From: Methylobacterium sp. Leaf99
Lineage (GTDB): Bacteria > Pseudomonadota > Alphaproteobacteria > Rhizobiales > Beijerinckiaceae
DNA length: 64,000 nucleotides
Reading direction: 5' to 3'
Assembly: GCF_001422375.1 (NCBI RefSeq)
Contig: NZ_LMMU01000008.1
Location: forward strand, 262,268-326,267
The position numbers and the translations under genes were made by a program. Below are positions 16,750 through 25,317 of the stretch, piece after piece. Positions within the stretch are counted from its first letter, which is position 1. Each line of letters starts with the position of its first letter. The notes beneath the pieces are model-generated. The model worked only from the letters and a program-made list of their open reading frames with translations, was not told the origin of the DNA and searched no databases.

Positions 16750-17514
16750 TCACCCCTCGGGCCAGAGCACCCAGGCGATCATGGCGAGGTTGCTCCAGGC
16801 GTGGAGCACGATGCAGGGCCACAGGCGTCCCCCGTGCCAGCGCAGCCAGCCAAGCATCAGGGCGAGCGGCAGGAGCGAGACCGGCCGGGCGAGGCCGAAG
16901 CCGTTGATGTGCGCGCCGGCAAACAGCGCAGCGGTGGTCAGGATGGTGAGGGTGGGGCCGGCACCCCGCAGGCCCCGGGCGAAGACGAAGCCGCGCATCA
17001 GCAGTTCCTCGGCCACGGGCGCCAGGGCGACGACGGTGGCGAGCCACAGGATGACGCCGCCGGCCTGGAGGGTCGGCGAAAGGGTGGCGTTGCGGGCCAC
17101 GGGCGCACCGAACGCGGCGCCCGTGCCCGTGACCCAGGCGATGTGGACGACGGGCCACGCCACGAGGAGCCACGCGAAGGTGCGCCGCGACAGGGTGGTG
17201 TCACGCGGAGCCGTCAGGGCCAGGGCCTGTCGCCATGAGGGTCCATTGGTCCAGCGGGCGGCGGCGAGGACGAAGAGCGCGAGGATTCCCTGGCGCACCC
17301 CGTCGAGGGCGAGTTCGCGGGCGGCGAACTGGCGTGGACGCAAGGGGCTGCGTCCGGCGGCCGAGAACGGATCGAGGCCGTCGAGCCAGTCGGCCCCGAC
17401 ACGGACGATCACCAGGGCGACGACGCTCGCCGCGCCGAGAAGCAGAACGGCGCGGAGCACCATGCCGGCCAGGGCGCGCGCGACTCGCACGGCCGCGACC
17501 CACCGCCCGGTCAT
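16750..17514 (-). CDS. CPBP-family intramembrane protease (CAAX-like)
   Basis: A 254-residue membrane protein with six to eight hydrophobic segments and the Abi/CPBP motifs: EELLMRG from E169, AHINGFG with H202, and a distal HAWSN with H238. These are the glutamate and histidine residues expected for an active CPBP glutamic protease. Substrate unknown. The family includes prenyl-protein proteases and bacteriocin self-immunity proteins. ATG 17514 is chosen; an ATG at 17622 is in frame but would add non-family sequence. It follows thyA's 5' end in the same direction and is divergent from sspB. Confidence 0.82.
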   Translation of the reverse strand: MTGRWVAAVRVARALAGMVLRAVLLLGAASVVALVIVRVGADWLDGLDPFSAAGRSPLRPRQFAARELALDGVRQGILALFVLAAARWTNGPSWRQALALTAPRDTTLSRRTFAWLLVAWPVVHIAWVTGTGAAFGAPVARNATLSPTLQAGGVILWLATVVALAPVAEELLMRGFVFARGLRGAGPTLTILTTAALFAGAHINGFGLARPVSLLPLALMLGWLRWHGGRLWPCIVLHAWSNLAMIAWVLWPEG

Positions 17515-17859
17515 ATCCGGACCGTCACGTTCGGAAGGGACCCTCGGATCGGGCTTCAAAAGCGACCGGACTCTCTCTATGTTCACGGGACTGCCCGATG
17601 CGCCGGTGACGGTGACGCGCATTTCCGCATCGGCGGAATGCTCCGATCCCGAGACGGTACCCGGCACTTTCCGACAGAACCACGGGCCTTTGGACGCATC
17701 GCATGCGGGCTGGACAGGCTGCGGGTTCCGGCGGAAGGTCGAGGTCGTTCGGGCACTACCGGAGACGGCCGGCAACGGCACTCCGCTCGATTTTCATCCG
17801 ACCCCGGTGCGCCCTAGGGCGTGCGACGGCGGCCAGGCACCGGGTATAAGCGACCGCAG
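17515..17859. other. intergenic region between divergent CPBP protease and sspB genes
   Basis: About 345 bases between divergent starts. It must hold both promoters. The frame of the minus-strand gene stays open through most of it, so an upstream start at 17622 cannot be excluded. I see no clear operator, riboswitch or RNA gene. Confidence 0.5.
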
Positions 17860-18543
17860 ATGGCAGACGATCTGATCCGCTACGATCTTCTGGTGCAGGA
17901 TGCCCTGCGCGGCGTCGTGCGCAAGGTGCTCACCGATGCCGCCCGGGAGGGGCTGGCCGGCGAGCATCACTTCTACGTGTCCTTCCGGACGGAAGCGCCC
18001 GGGGTGCGGATGTCCCAGCGTCTCCGCGAAAAGTACCCGCAGGACATGACCATCGTGCTCCAGCACCAGTTCTGGGATCTCAGCGTCAACGAGCACACCT
18101 TCGAGGTCGGGCTGTCGTTCTCCGGCGTGCCCGAGCGCCTGCTGGTGCCGTTCGACGCGCTCTCCGGATTCTTCGACCCGTCCGTCCAGTTCGGCCTGAA
18201 ATTCGACCTGACCGAGGGCATGGAGGAAGCCGTCGAGGCCGTCGACGACGACGCCACGCCCCTGGCGACCGGCAAGACCGCTCCGCGCGGCGCCGCCTCC
18301 GAGCCGAGCGAACTGAAGCCGAAGGGCACGGGCCTCGCCGCCATCGGCTCCGGTGTGCCCAAGATCGGGCCGGCGACCGCTTCGACCCAGAACAACACCG
18401 ATGGGGACCAGGCGGACAAGCCCGCCGCCAAGCCCGCCGCGAAGCTGTCCGTCGGCAAGACGCCATCGAAGAAGGCCGAGGGCGAGGGTGCCGAGGCCGG
18501 CGCCGAAGTCGTGAGCCTCGACGCGTTCCGCAAAAAGAGCTGA
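17860..18543 (+). CDS. sspB: SspB-family ClpXP adaptor
   Basis: A 227-residue alphaproteobacterial SspB. The substrate-tag binding domain covers about residues 1-125 (LIRYDLLVQDALRGVVRKVL, HHFYVSFRTEAPGV, YPQDMTIVLQHQFWDL, VPFDALSGFFDPSVQFGLKF). A flexible Ala/Lys/Gly-rich linker of about 85 residues leads to the C-terminal peptide VVSLDAFRKKS, which matches the ClpX-binding XB module in position and character. It delivers ssrA-tagged and other substrates to ClpXP. ATG 17860 matches the family N-terminus. Confidence 0.92.
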   Translation: MADDLIRYDLLVQDALRGVVRKVLTDAAREGLAGEHHFYVSFRTEAPGVRMSQRLREKYPQDMTIVLQHQFWDLSVNEHTFEVGLSFSGVPERLLVPFDALSGFFDPSVQFGLKFDLTEGMEEAVEAVDDDATPLATGKTAPRGAASEPSELKPKGTGLAAIGSGVPKIGPATASTQNNTDGDQADKPAAKPAAKLSVGKTPSKKAEGEGAEAGAEVVSLDAFRKKS

Positions 18544-18546
18544 CGG

Positions 18547-19944
18547 TCAGCCGCGGCGCGCGACTGCCATGCGCAGGCCGTGCTCCGGCCGCAGGGTGAC
18601 CCGGTGCAGGGGCGTGACCGCCGGGTGATCCGCCGGCACGCGCAGGCGCACGGACCGGACGATGTGAGCCAGCACGATCACCGCCTCCTGCAGGGAGAAG
18701 CTCTGACCGATGCAGACGCGCGGGCCGGCCCCGAACGGCAGGTAGGCGAAGCGCGGAATCGCCTTGCGCGCCTCACCCAGGAAGCGGTCCGGCACGAAGG
18801 CTGCGGGATCGTCCCACAGGGTGCGGTGACGATGGAGCACGTAGGGCGCCACCATCACCAGTGACCCGCGCGGGATCTTGACCCGGCCGATGCGGTCCTC
18901 GGCGATGGCCTGACGGCTGAGGAACGGCACCGGCGGAAACAGCCGCATGGTTTCCTCCATGACGGCCCTGGTGAACGGCAGCGCCTCGGCGTCGAATCCC
19001 CCGTCTGCCGGTACGGCATCGACCTCGGCCTCGATCCGCGCCCGCGCCGTGTCGTCCTGCGACAGGCAGTAGAGCGCCCAGGTCAGGGCATTGGCCGTGG
19101 TCTCGTGTCCGGCGGCGATGAAGGTGACGATGTTGGCCTTCACCTCCAGATCGGTGAGACCCTTGCCGGTCTCCGGGTCCTGCGCTTCCAACAGAAGAGT
19201 CAGGAGGTCGGCCGGCGCGCGGTCGACCGCGATCAGGGCCCGGCGCTTGTCGATGAGCGCATCCACCACCTCGGCGAAGAACCGTACGGCGGGACGTGCC
19301 CGCAGGCGGCCGATGCGCGGCACGAAGCCCGGCACGCCGAACACGTCGAGGGGATCGATGGGGCCGACGGCTTCCAGAAACCGCGTGATGGCCCGGCCCA
19401 GCGCATCCGGATCGCTCGCGAGCCCCTGCGTGAAGATGGTCCGCTCCAGCACGTCGAGGGTGACGCGGGTCATCTCCAGGGCGGCGTCGATCGTGGTCCC
19501 GTCCCGGCGCGCGAGACGCCGCGCGATGCGCGCGCCGGCGGCGTTCATGGGGTCGGCGAAGTCTAGGACGTGGCGGGCGGAGAAGATCGGTGCCAGTGTG
19601 CGGCGCTGGAGCTTCCACTCCTCGTCCTCCGCCGTGAGCAGACCGTTGCCGAGGCCGGGGGCCAGGACCCGTCGCTGGAGGTCGTCCTTCCGGTAGTTGG
19701 CGGCGTTCTCGACGTAGAGGTAGCGGATGAGGGCCGGATCGCTCACCACGGTGACGCGGCCCATGGCGCCCTCCCCCGCCATGACGGGCTTCTCGAAATG
19801 CTCGTCGAGCCAGGTGGTGATGGGGTTGGCCCGCGCCGCCTTGAGGAAGGCGAGGAGACCCAACGGCTGGCGCAGGGGGCGCGGCACGGCCGGGCGGAAG
19901 CGCACGGGCGCATCGGGTGGGCACGGGGCGGCGGCATCCATCAT
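18547..19944 (-). CDS. cytochrome P450
   Basis: A 465-residue soluble P450. The I-helix motif AGHETTAN, K-helix EETMR (ExxR) and haem-binding FGAGPRVCIGQSF with axial C411 are all present. The overall pattern (FLSRQAIAEDRIGRVKIPRG, PYVLHRHRTLWDDP, FVPDRF) resembles the CYP4/CYP102-like class often acting on fatty acids or other lipophilic molecules; the substrate is not deducible. No ferredoxin or reductase gene is adjacent, so electrons must come from elsewhere. Start is one of two consecutive ATGs. Its stop lies 3 bases from the convergent sspB stop. Confidence 0.93.
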   Translation of the reverse strand: MMDAAAPCPPDAPVRFRPAVPRPLRQPLGLLAFLKAARANPITTWLDEHFEKPVMAGEGAMGRVTVVSDPALIRYLYVENAANYRKDDLQRRVLAPGLGNGLLTAEDEEWKLQRRTLAPIFSARHVLDFADPMNAAGARIARRLARRDGTTIDAALEMTRVTLDVLERTIFTQGLASDPDALGRAITRFLEAVGPIDPLDVFGVPGFVPRIGRLRARPAVRFFAEVVDALIDKRRALIAVDRAPADLLTLLLEAQDPETGKGLTDLEVKANIVTFIAAGHETTANALTWALYCLSQDDTARARIEAEVDAVPADGGFDAEALPFTRAVMEETMRLFPPVPFLSRQAIAEDRIGRVKIPRGSLVMVAPYVLHRHRTLWDDPAAFVPDRFLGEARKAIPRFAYLPFGAGPRVCIGQSFSLQEAVIVLAHIVRSVRLRVPADHPAVTPLHRVTLRPEHGLRMAVARRG

Positions 19945-20083
19945 CGGCGTGTCATCACTCCTGGGTCAGGGGCAGGCCGCCAAAAAAGCGTTGAGACTTC
20001 CAAGGCACCGTCACCCGGTGCCATCGCGATTTCGACCTGCCCGGTTTAAGTAGGGTGCGCCGCAGCCACACGAAGAGGCCACG

Positions 20084-21496
20084 ATGTCGCCCACCGAGAC
20101 GCCCGCCACCCGCACGGAATCCGACACGTTCGGACCCATCGAGGTCCCGGCGCATCGCTACTGGGGGGCTCAGACGCAGCGCTCGATCCAGAACTTCAAG
20201 ATCGGCACGGAGCGGATGCCCGCGCCCCTCGTCCACGCGCTGGGCCTCGTCAAGCAGGCCGCCGCCCTGGTGAACCAGGATCTCGGTGGCCTCGACCCGA
20301 AGGTGGCCCAGGCCATCGCGGCGTCGGCGGCCGAGGTGGTCTCGGGTGAGCACGACCAGGAATTTCCCCTTGTGGTGTGGCAGACCGGGTCGGGCACCCA
20401 GTCCAACATGAACGCCAACGAGGTCATCGCCAGCCTCGCCAACGAGCTTCTGGGCGGCAAGCGGGGTGGCAAGTCGCCGGTGCATCCCAACGATCATTGC
20501 AACCGGGGTCAGTCCTCCAACGACGTTTTCCCCACCGCCATGCACATCGCGGTGTCGCGCGAGATCAACGACCGGCTGATGCCGGCCCTCCGGCACCTGC
20601 ACGACGCCCTCGACGCCAAGGCCCAGGCCTTTTCGGGGATCGTCAAGATCGGCCGGACCCACCTGCAGGACGCGACCCCCGTGTCGCTGGGTCAAGAATT
20701 CTCAGGGTATGTCGCGCAGGTGGCCCTCGGCAGCGCCCGGGTCCAGGCGACCGTGCCGGGCGTGCTGGCGCTGGCCCAGGGCGGCACGGCGGTGGGCACC
20801 GGCCTCAACGCGCACCCCGAATTCGCGGAAAAGTTCGCCGCCAAGGTCGCCGAGCTGACGGGCCTGCCGTTCACCTCGGCCGAGAACAAGTTCGAGGCCC
20901 TCGCCACCCACGACGCCCTGGTGTTCACGCAAGGAGCGCTGTCGGCGCTCGCCGCCGGCCTGTTCAAGATCGCCCAGGACATCCGCCTGCTGGCGTCGGG
21001 CCCGCGCTCGGGCCTCGGCGAACTGTCGCTGCCCGAGAACGAGCCCGGCTCGTCGATCATGCCCGGCAAGGTCAACCCGACCCAGTGCGAGGCCCTCACC
21101 ATGGTCTGCGCCCAGGTGATCGGCAACGGCACCACCGTGAGCTTCGCCGGCAGTCAGGGCCATTTCGAGCTCAACGTGTTCAAGCCCGTCATCGCCAACG
21201 CCGTGCTGCAATCGGTCCGGCTGCTCGCCGACGCGGCGATCTCTTTCACCGACAATTGCGTGGTGGGCATCAAGGCCAACGAGGACCGCATCGCCGACCT
21301 CATGAGCCGCTCGCTCATGCTGGTGACGGCGCTCGCGCCGTCCATCGGCTACGACAAGGCCGCCGAGATCGCGAAGACCGCGCACAAGAACGGCACCACC
21401 CTGAAGGAAGAAGCCCTGCGGCTGGGATACGTCACGGACGAGGAGTTCGAGCGCGTGGTGCGCCCGGAGACCATGCTGGCGCCCAGCGCCGACTGA
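20084..21496 (+). CDS. fumC: class II fumarate hydratase
   Basis: TCA-cycle fumarase converting fumarate to L-malate, 470 residues, iron-independent class II. Signatures include [51 protein letters not shown] and the mobile [15 protein letters not shown] loop with catalytic S323/S324. It begins the plus-strand group fumC - DUF4169 - ribbon-helix-helix, spaced 15 and 13 bases, which is likely one transcript. Confidence 0.96.
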   Translation: MSPTETPATRTESDTFGPIEVPAHRYWGAQTQRSIQNFKIGTERMPAPLVHALGLVKQAAALVNQDLGGLDPKVAQAIAASAAEVVSGEHDQEFPLVVWQTGSGTQSNMNANEVIASLANELLGGKRGGKSPVHPNDHCNRGQSSNDVFPTAMHIAVSREINDRLMPALRHLHDALDAKAQAFSGIVKIGRTHLQDATPVSLGQEFSGYVAQVALGSARVQATVPGVLALAQGGTAVGTGLNAHPEFAEKFAAKVAELTGLPFTSAENKFEALATHDALVFTQGALSALAAGLFKIAQDIRLLASGPRSGLGELSLPENEPGSSIMPGKVNPTQCEALTMVCAQVIGNGTTVSFAGSQGHFELNVFKPVIANAVLQSVRLLADAAISFTDNCVVGIKANEDRIADLMSRSLMLVTALAPSIGYDKAAEIAKTAHKNGTTLKEEALRLGYVTDEEFERVVRPETMLAPSAD

Positions 21497-21511
21497 CGGA
21501 AGTTTTCGCGC

Positions 21512-21700
21512 ATGGCGGAGATCATCAACCTGCGCGACGCCCGCAAGGCGAAGGCGCGGAGCGCGAAGGAGGCGAAGGCGGCCGACAACCGCATCGCCTT
21601 CGGCCGGCCGAAAAAGGCGAAGACCCTGGCCGAGGCCAAGAAGGCCATCGAGGTCTCGCGCCACGAGGGCCACAAGCTCGTGGGGCCGGACCCCGAGTGA
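21512..21700 (+). CDS. DUF4169 family small protein
   Basis: A 62-residue, highly charged Lys/Arg/Ala-rich protein beginning MAEIINLRDARKAKARSAKE, which is the DUF4169 pattern. Function unknown. It lies 15 bases after fumC, has normal codon use and is followed by the ribbon-helix-helix gene. The small size and alanine/lysine richness suggest a helical or disordered protein. Confidence 0.82.
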   Translation: MAEIINLRDARKAKARSAKEAKAADNRIAFGRPKKAKTLAEAKKAIEVSRHEGHKLVGPDPE

Positions 21701-21713
21701 AGGAGCGCCAACC

Positions 21714-21938
21714 GTGACGGGCGGCATCACCAAGCGCTCGGTGATGATCGCCGGCCACCGCACCAGCGTGTCCCTGGAGGACCCGTTCTGGGATGCCCTT
21801 CGCGCGGTCGCCGACGCGCGCAATCGGTCGGTCCAGGCGCTGATCGGCGAGATCGATGCGGGGCGGGACGGGCAGAACCTGTCGTCTGCGATCCGGGTGT
21901 TCGTGCTGGCGGCGGTTCAGGTGAAGGCGCGATCCTGA
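21714..21938 (+). CDS. ribbon-helix-helix domain protein
   Basis: A 74-residue protein with a ribbon-helix-helix-type fold: a beta strand (RSVMIAGHRTSVSLED), then helices FWDALRAVADARNRSVQALIGEID and LSSAIRVFVLAAVQ. Such proteins usually dimerise and bind DNA, but this subfamily (found next to fumC in alphaproteobacteria) has no assigned regulon known to me. It starts with GTG and has a GGAG-type site in the gap after the DUF4169 gene. Confidence 0.82.
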   Translation: MTGGITKRSVMIAGHRTSVSLEDPFWDALRAVADARNRSVQALIGEIDAGRDGQNLSSAIRVFVLAAVQVKARS

Positions 21939-21946
21939 GGTGCCGC

Positions 21947-22714
21947 CTATCGGCGAACGCCCAGGAGGCTCCGCGAGGCCGGTGCCCCGAACGTCCTGCG
22001 AAAATCGTTGGCGAAATGGGCCTGATCGGCGAAGCCCGCCGCGTGGGCGGCGCCGGTGAAGTTCGCCCCCGCGACGACGGCGGTGATGGCCCGGCGCATG
22101 CGGAGCCAGGAGCGATAACGCCGGAACGGAACGCCGATCTCCTGGGTGAAGAGGTGCTGCAGACGCGACGAGGACAGGCCCACCGACCGGGCGAGCGCGT
22201 CGGCCGACAGTGCGGATTGTGGTTCGGCCCCCAGGCGCGACACGACCCGGGCGATGCGGCCGTCCAGCGAACCGTCCGTGTGTCGGAGGGAGAAGCCCGC
22301 AAGATCGGCGAGTGCCTCGCCGGCCCAGGCACAGGCTCCCCGATCCTCGTAGAGGGCGCGCAGGGGTACGATCTCGCCCCCTGCCGCGACGCGGGCCCCG
22401 GCGATGGGGGTAGCGCCCCGCATGAGTCCCATCAGGGCGAGCGGCGAGGCTTCGGGTTCGAGGTAGAGGACCGCCAGGGGGTCCCCGCCGCAATCGAGTT
22501 CGTGCGCCAAGCCCGCCGGCACGAAAGCGGTCCGGCAGGTGATCCACGCCGTGCCGTCGAACCGTATCCGGAAGCACCCGTAGAGGCCCGCGAGATAGAC
22601 CGGCGCCCCGTGCCGGTGGCTGGCATTGTACGCCAGCGGCCCGGCGAACAAGGTGTGCGCGCCCTCCACATGCCAGAGCGGGCCGAGCGCGTGGGGCGCA
22701 GCAGGTTCGTTCAA
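21947..22714 (-). CDS. AraC-family transcriptional regulator
   Basis: A 255-residue regulator with an N-terminal cupin-like sensing domain (about 1-130) and a C-terminal double helix-turn-helix (about 150-250). The second HTH signature is GFADQAHFANDFRRTFGAPASR. The effector is unknown. It is transcribed divergently from the MBL-fold hydrolase with 82 bases between starts, the classical arrangement of a regulator with its target gene. Its stop lies 9 bases from that of the ribbon-helix-helix gene. Confidence 0.9.
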   Translation of the reverse strand: MNEPAAPHALGPLWHVEGAHTLFAGPLAYNASHRHGAPVYLAGLYGCFRIRFDGTAWITCRTAFVPAGLAHELDCGGDPLAVLYLEPEASPLALMGLMRGATPIAGARVAAGGEIVPLRALYEDRGACAWAGEALADLAGFSLRHTDGSLDGRIARVVSRLGAEPQSALSADALARSVGLSSSRLQHLFTQEIGVPFRRYRSWLRMRRAITAVVAGANFTGAAHAAGFADQAHFANDFRRTFGAPASRSLLGVRR

Positions 22715-22796
22715 GCGCCGCCCTACGTCACGATGCTAGCCCTGCCCTGAAGCCGGAGGCCCGGGATCATCCTGGCGCACGCGGACCGGCGGGGGA

Positions 22797-23774
22797 ATGC
22801 CCATCATGATCGATCTCACCCGCCGCAGCCTCGCGGCATCCGCCCTCGCCCTTGCCGTACCGCGGTCCGCGACGGCGCAGACTTGCCCGCTCGATGTGCC
22901 GCCCATGATCCACCGGGTTCGGCTCGGGGCCTTCACGGTGACGACCCTGCTCGATGCGAGCGCGATGATCGATGGTCCCTGGCCCATCGTCGGCGAAGAC
23001 CGCGGGCGCGGCGAGGTCGAAGCCCTGATGCGGGAGAATCGCCTCCCGCCGAACCGGTTCAAGCCGGGCTTCACGCCGACCGTCGTGCAGACCGGCCGCG
23101 AGACCGTCCTGTTCGATACCGGCAACGGCGAGGTCGGGTTCGTGCCCCGTCCCGCCGGCGGGCAGCTGGCGCGGCTTCTGGCACGGGCCGGCATCGCACC
23201 GGAGACCATCGACGTGGTCGTCCTGACCCATTGCCATACCGATCATATCGGCGGCCTCGTGGAGGGCGGGCGCCCGCTCTGCCCGAGGGCGCGCTACGTG
23301 GTCGGCGCGGCCGAGGATGCGTTCTGGCGCGACGAGTCTCGCCTGTCCGCGCCGCCGGAGAGCAACGCGTACAAGTCGGCCCGGGTCTTCCGCAGCCACC
23401 TGCTGCCGCTTGCCGACCGCACCACCTTCGTGAAGCCCGGTGACACGGTGGCGCCGGGCATCACCGCGCTGGCCGCTTTCGGGCATACGCCGGGACACCT
23501 CGCCTTTCACGTCGAGAGCGCCGGGCAGCGCATGATGGTCTGGGGGGATTGCGCCCATCAAGAGGTCGCCTCCCTGGCGCACCCGGAATGGCAGGCGTTC
23601 TTCGACATGGACAAGGATCGGGGGGCCGCCACGCGCCGGACGATCTACGACATGGCCGCCACGGACGGGCTTCTGGTGGCGGCCTACCACACCGCGTTCC
23701 CGTCGCTGGGCTACGTGGTGCGGCAGGGGACCGGCTACCGCTGGATTCCCCTCACCTATCAGCTCGATCCGTGA
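22797..23774 (+). CDS. exported MBL-fold metallo-hydrolase
   Basis: A 325-residue metallo-beta-lactamase-fold hydrolase. The zinc motif HCHTDH is at residues 145-150 (LTHCHTDHIGG), with further ligand candidates in FGHTPGHLAFH, WGDCAHQE and AAYHTAFP. The N-terminus (DLTRRSLAASALALAVP...ATAQ) resembles a twin-arginine export signal, suggesting a periplasmic enzyme. Relatives include lactonases and aryl hydrolases; the substrate is unknown. ATG 22806 is an alternative start. Likely regulated by the divergent AraC protein. Confidence 0.88.
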   Translation: MPIMIDLTRRSLAASALALAVPRSATAQTCPLDVPPMIHRVRLGAFTVTTLLDASAMIDGPWPIVGEDRGRGEVEALMRENRLPPNRFKPGFTPTVVQTGRETVLFDTGNGEVGFVPRPAGGQLARLLARAGIAPETIDVVVLTHCHTDHIGGLVEGGRPLCPRARYVVGAAEDAFWRDESRLSAPPESNAYKSARVFRSHLLPLADRTTFVKPGDTVAPGITALAAFGHTPGHLAFHVESAGQRMMVWGDCAHQEVASLAHPEWQAFFDMDKDRGAATRRTIYDMAATDGLLVAAYHTAFPSLGYVVRQGTGYRWIPLTYQLDP

Positions 23775-23783
23775 GCCCCAGCG

Positions 23784-25139
23784 TCAGGCCGCCGTCAGCA
23801 CCGCCGGCTTCGGCCCGCCCGTGGCCCAATCGAGCAGTTCCACCGTGTGCACGATGGGGATGGCGGTGCCCTTCCCGATCTGGGTCGCACAGCCGATGTT
23901 ACCCGTGGCGATGACGTCGGGGCGCATGCGCTCGATATTGGCGACCTTTCGATCGCGCAGCCGGCCCGCGATTTCGGGCTGCAGGATGTTGTAGGTGCCG
24001 GCCGACCCGCAGCAGATGTGGCCCTCGGGCACGTCCTTCACGGTGAAGCCAGCCGTTTTCAGGAGGGCCTTGGGCTCCGTGCGGATGCCCTGGCCGTGCT
24101 GCATCGAGCAGGCGGAGTGGTAGGCGACCACGAGGTCGCTCGCGATGAGGGTCGGCATCAGGCCGAGGCTCGCCACGTACTCGGTCACGTCCTTGGCGAT
24201 GGCCGACACCCGCGCGGCCTTCGCCGCGTAGGCCGGGTCGTCGCGGAACATGAAGCCGTAATCTTTGATGGTGGTGCCGCAGCCGGACGCGGTGACCACG
24301 ATGGCGTCGAGGCCGGCACCGTCCATCTCGGCGATCCAGGCGTCGATGGTGCGCCTGGCCTGGGCATGGGAGGACTCGGCCTTGCCCATGTGGTGGGTGA
24401 GCGCGCCGCAGCAGCCCTCGCCCTTGGCCTGCACCACCTCGACGCCGTGGCGGGTCAGCAGCCGGATCGCCGCCTCGTTGAAGTCGGGCCGCAGGACGCT
24501 CTGGGCGCAGCCGCGCAGGAGCGCGACGCGGCCTATGCGGGCCGGCGCCGTGGTTCCCTGGAGGGCGGCGCTGGCCTCGAGCGCCCGGGTCTCGGCCGGG
24601 AAGGTGCCGGGCCGGTCGGTGCGGTTGCGGTTGGGCAGTTCGGCCGGGGCGAGATCCAACATGGCGGCCAGCCGATTGCCGAGGCCCGGCACCCGCGCCA
24701 CGATAGGTCGGAACGGGCTCCCGAGCTTGGCCCCGAGCAGCGCCAGCCGGAAACGGTTGGGATAGGGCAGCACGAAGGCGAGCACGGCGCGGAGTGCCCG
24801 GTCGCCGAAGGGCCGCGTGTAGGTTTCCTCGATATGCGCGCGGGCGTGATCGACGAGGTGCATGTAGTGCACGCCCGAGGGACACGTCGTCATGCAGGAC
24901 AGGCACGACAGGCAGCGGTCCACGTGCTTGACCACCTCCGGTACGGCGGGCTTGTTGCCCTCCAGCATGTCCTTGATGAGGTAGATGCGGCCGCGCGGGC
25001 TGTCGAGTTCGTCGCCCAGCAGCAGGTAGGTCGGGCAGGTGGCGGTGCAGAAGCCGCAATGAACGCAGGTCCGCAGGATCTTCTCCGACGCCGCCATGGC
25101 GGGATCGGCGAGCTGCGTCAGGCTGAAATTGGTCTGCAC
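23784..25139 (-). CDS. glcF: glycolate oxidase iron-sulphur subunit GlcF
   Basis: A 451-residue subunit of the membrane-associated glycolate dehydrogenase, which oxidises glycolate to glyoxylate. Two 4Fe-4S motifs are present at C25/C28/C31/C35 (CVHCGFCTATCP) and C76/C79/C82/C86 (CLSCLSCMTTCP), plus two CCG-domain motifs (GEGCCGALTHH and HICCGSAGTY). GTG 25139 (MQTNFSLTQL) matches the family N-terminus; upstream sequence in frame is not conserved. It lies 178 bases downstream of glcE. No glcD is in the window. Confidence 0.93.
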   Translation of the reverse strand: MQTNFSLTQLADPAMAASEKILRTCVHCGFCTATCPTYLLLGDELDSPRGRIYLIKDMLEGNKPAVPEVVKHVDRCLSCLSCMTTCPSGVHYMHLVDHARAHIEETYTRPFGDRALRAVLAFVLPYPNRFRLALLGAKLGSPFRPIVARVPGLGNRLAAMLDLAPAELPNRNRTDRPGTFPAETRALEASAALQGTTAPARIGRVALLRGCAQSVLRPDFNEAAIRLLTRHGVEVVQAKGEGCCGALTHHMGKAESSHAQARRTIDAWIAEMDGAGLDAIVVTASGCGTTIKDYGFMFRDDPAYAAKAARVSAIAKDVTEYVASLGLMPTLIASDLVVAYHSACSMQHGQGIRTEPKALLKTAGFTVKDVPEGHICCGSAGTYNILQPEIAGRLRDRKVANIERMRPDVIATGNIGCATQIGKGTAIPIVHTVELLDWATGGPKPAVLTAA

Positions 25140-25243
25140 GGCGTGTTCCTGAATCCACCCTTCGCGGGGCCGCTCCACACCGGGGCGTGCGGGCACCGTC
25201 GGTTCAAACGGACTCTAGGGCGGAACGACCGCCAAGCCGAGCC

Positions 25244-25260
25244 TTTGGAATGACTCCAAA
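25244..25260. promoter_or_regulatory. inverted repeat upstream of glcF
   Basis: TTTGGA and TCCAAA form a perfect 6-bp inverted repeat separated by 5 bases, about 105 bases upstream of the glcF start in the glcE-glcF gap. Another hairpin (GGCGCCG/CGGCGCC, 25269-25292) lies closer to glcE. Either could be an operator or weak terminator; nothing confirms a role. Confidence 0.25.
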
Positions 25261-25317
25261 CCCCGGAAGGCGCCGATTTGATAGCCGGCGCCTGCGGGTA
25301 AGAGTGTCGCGGCGCCG

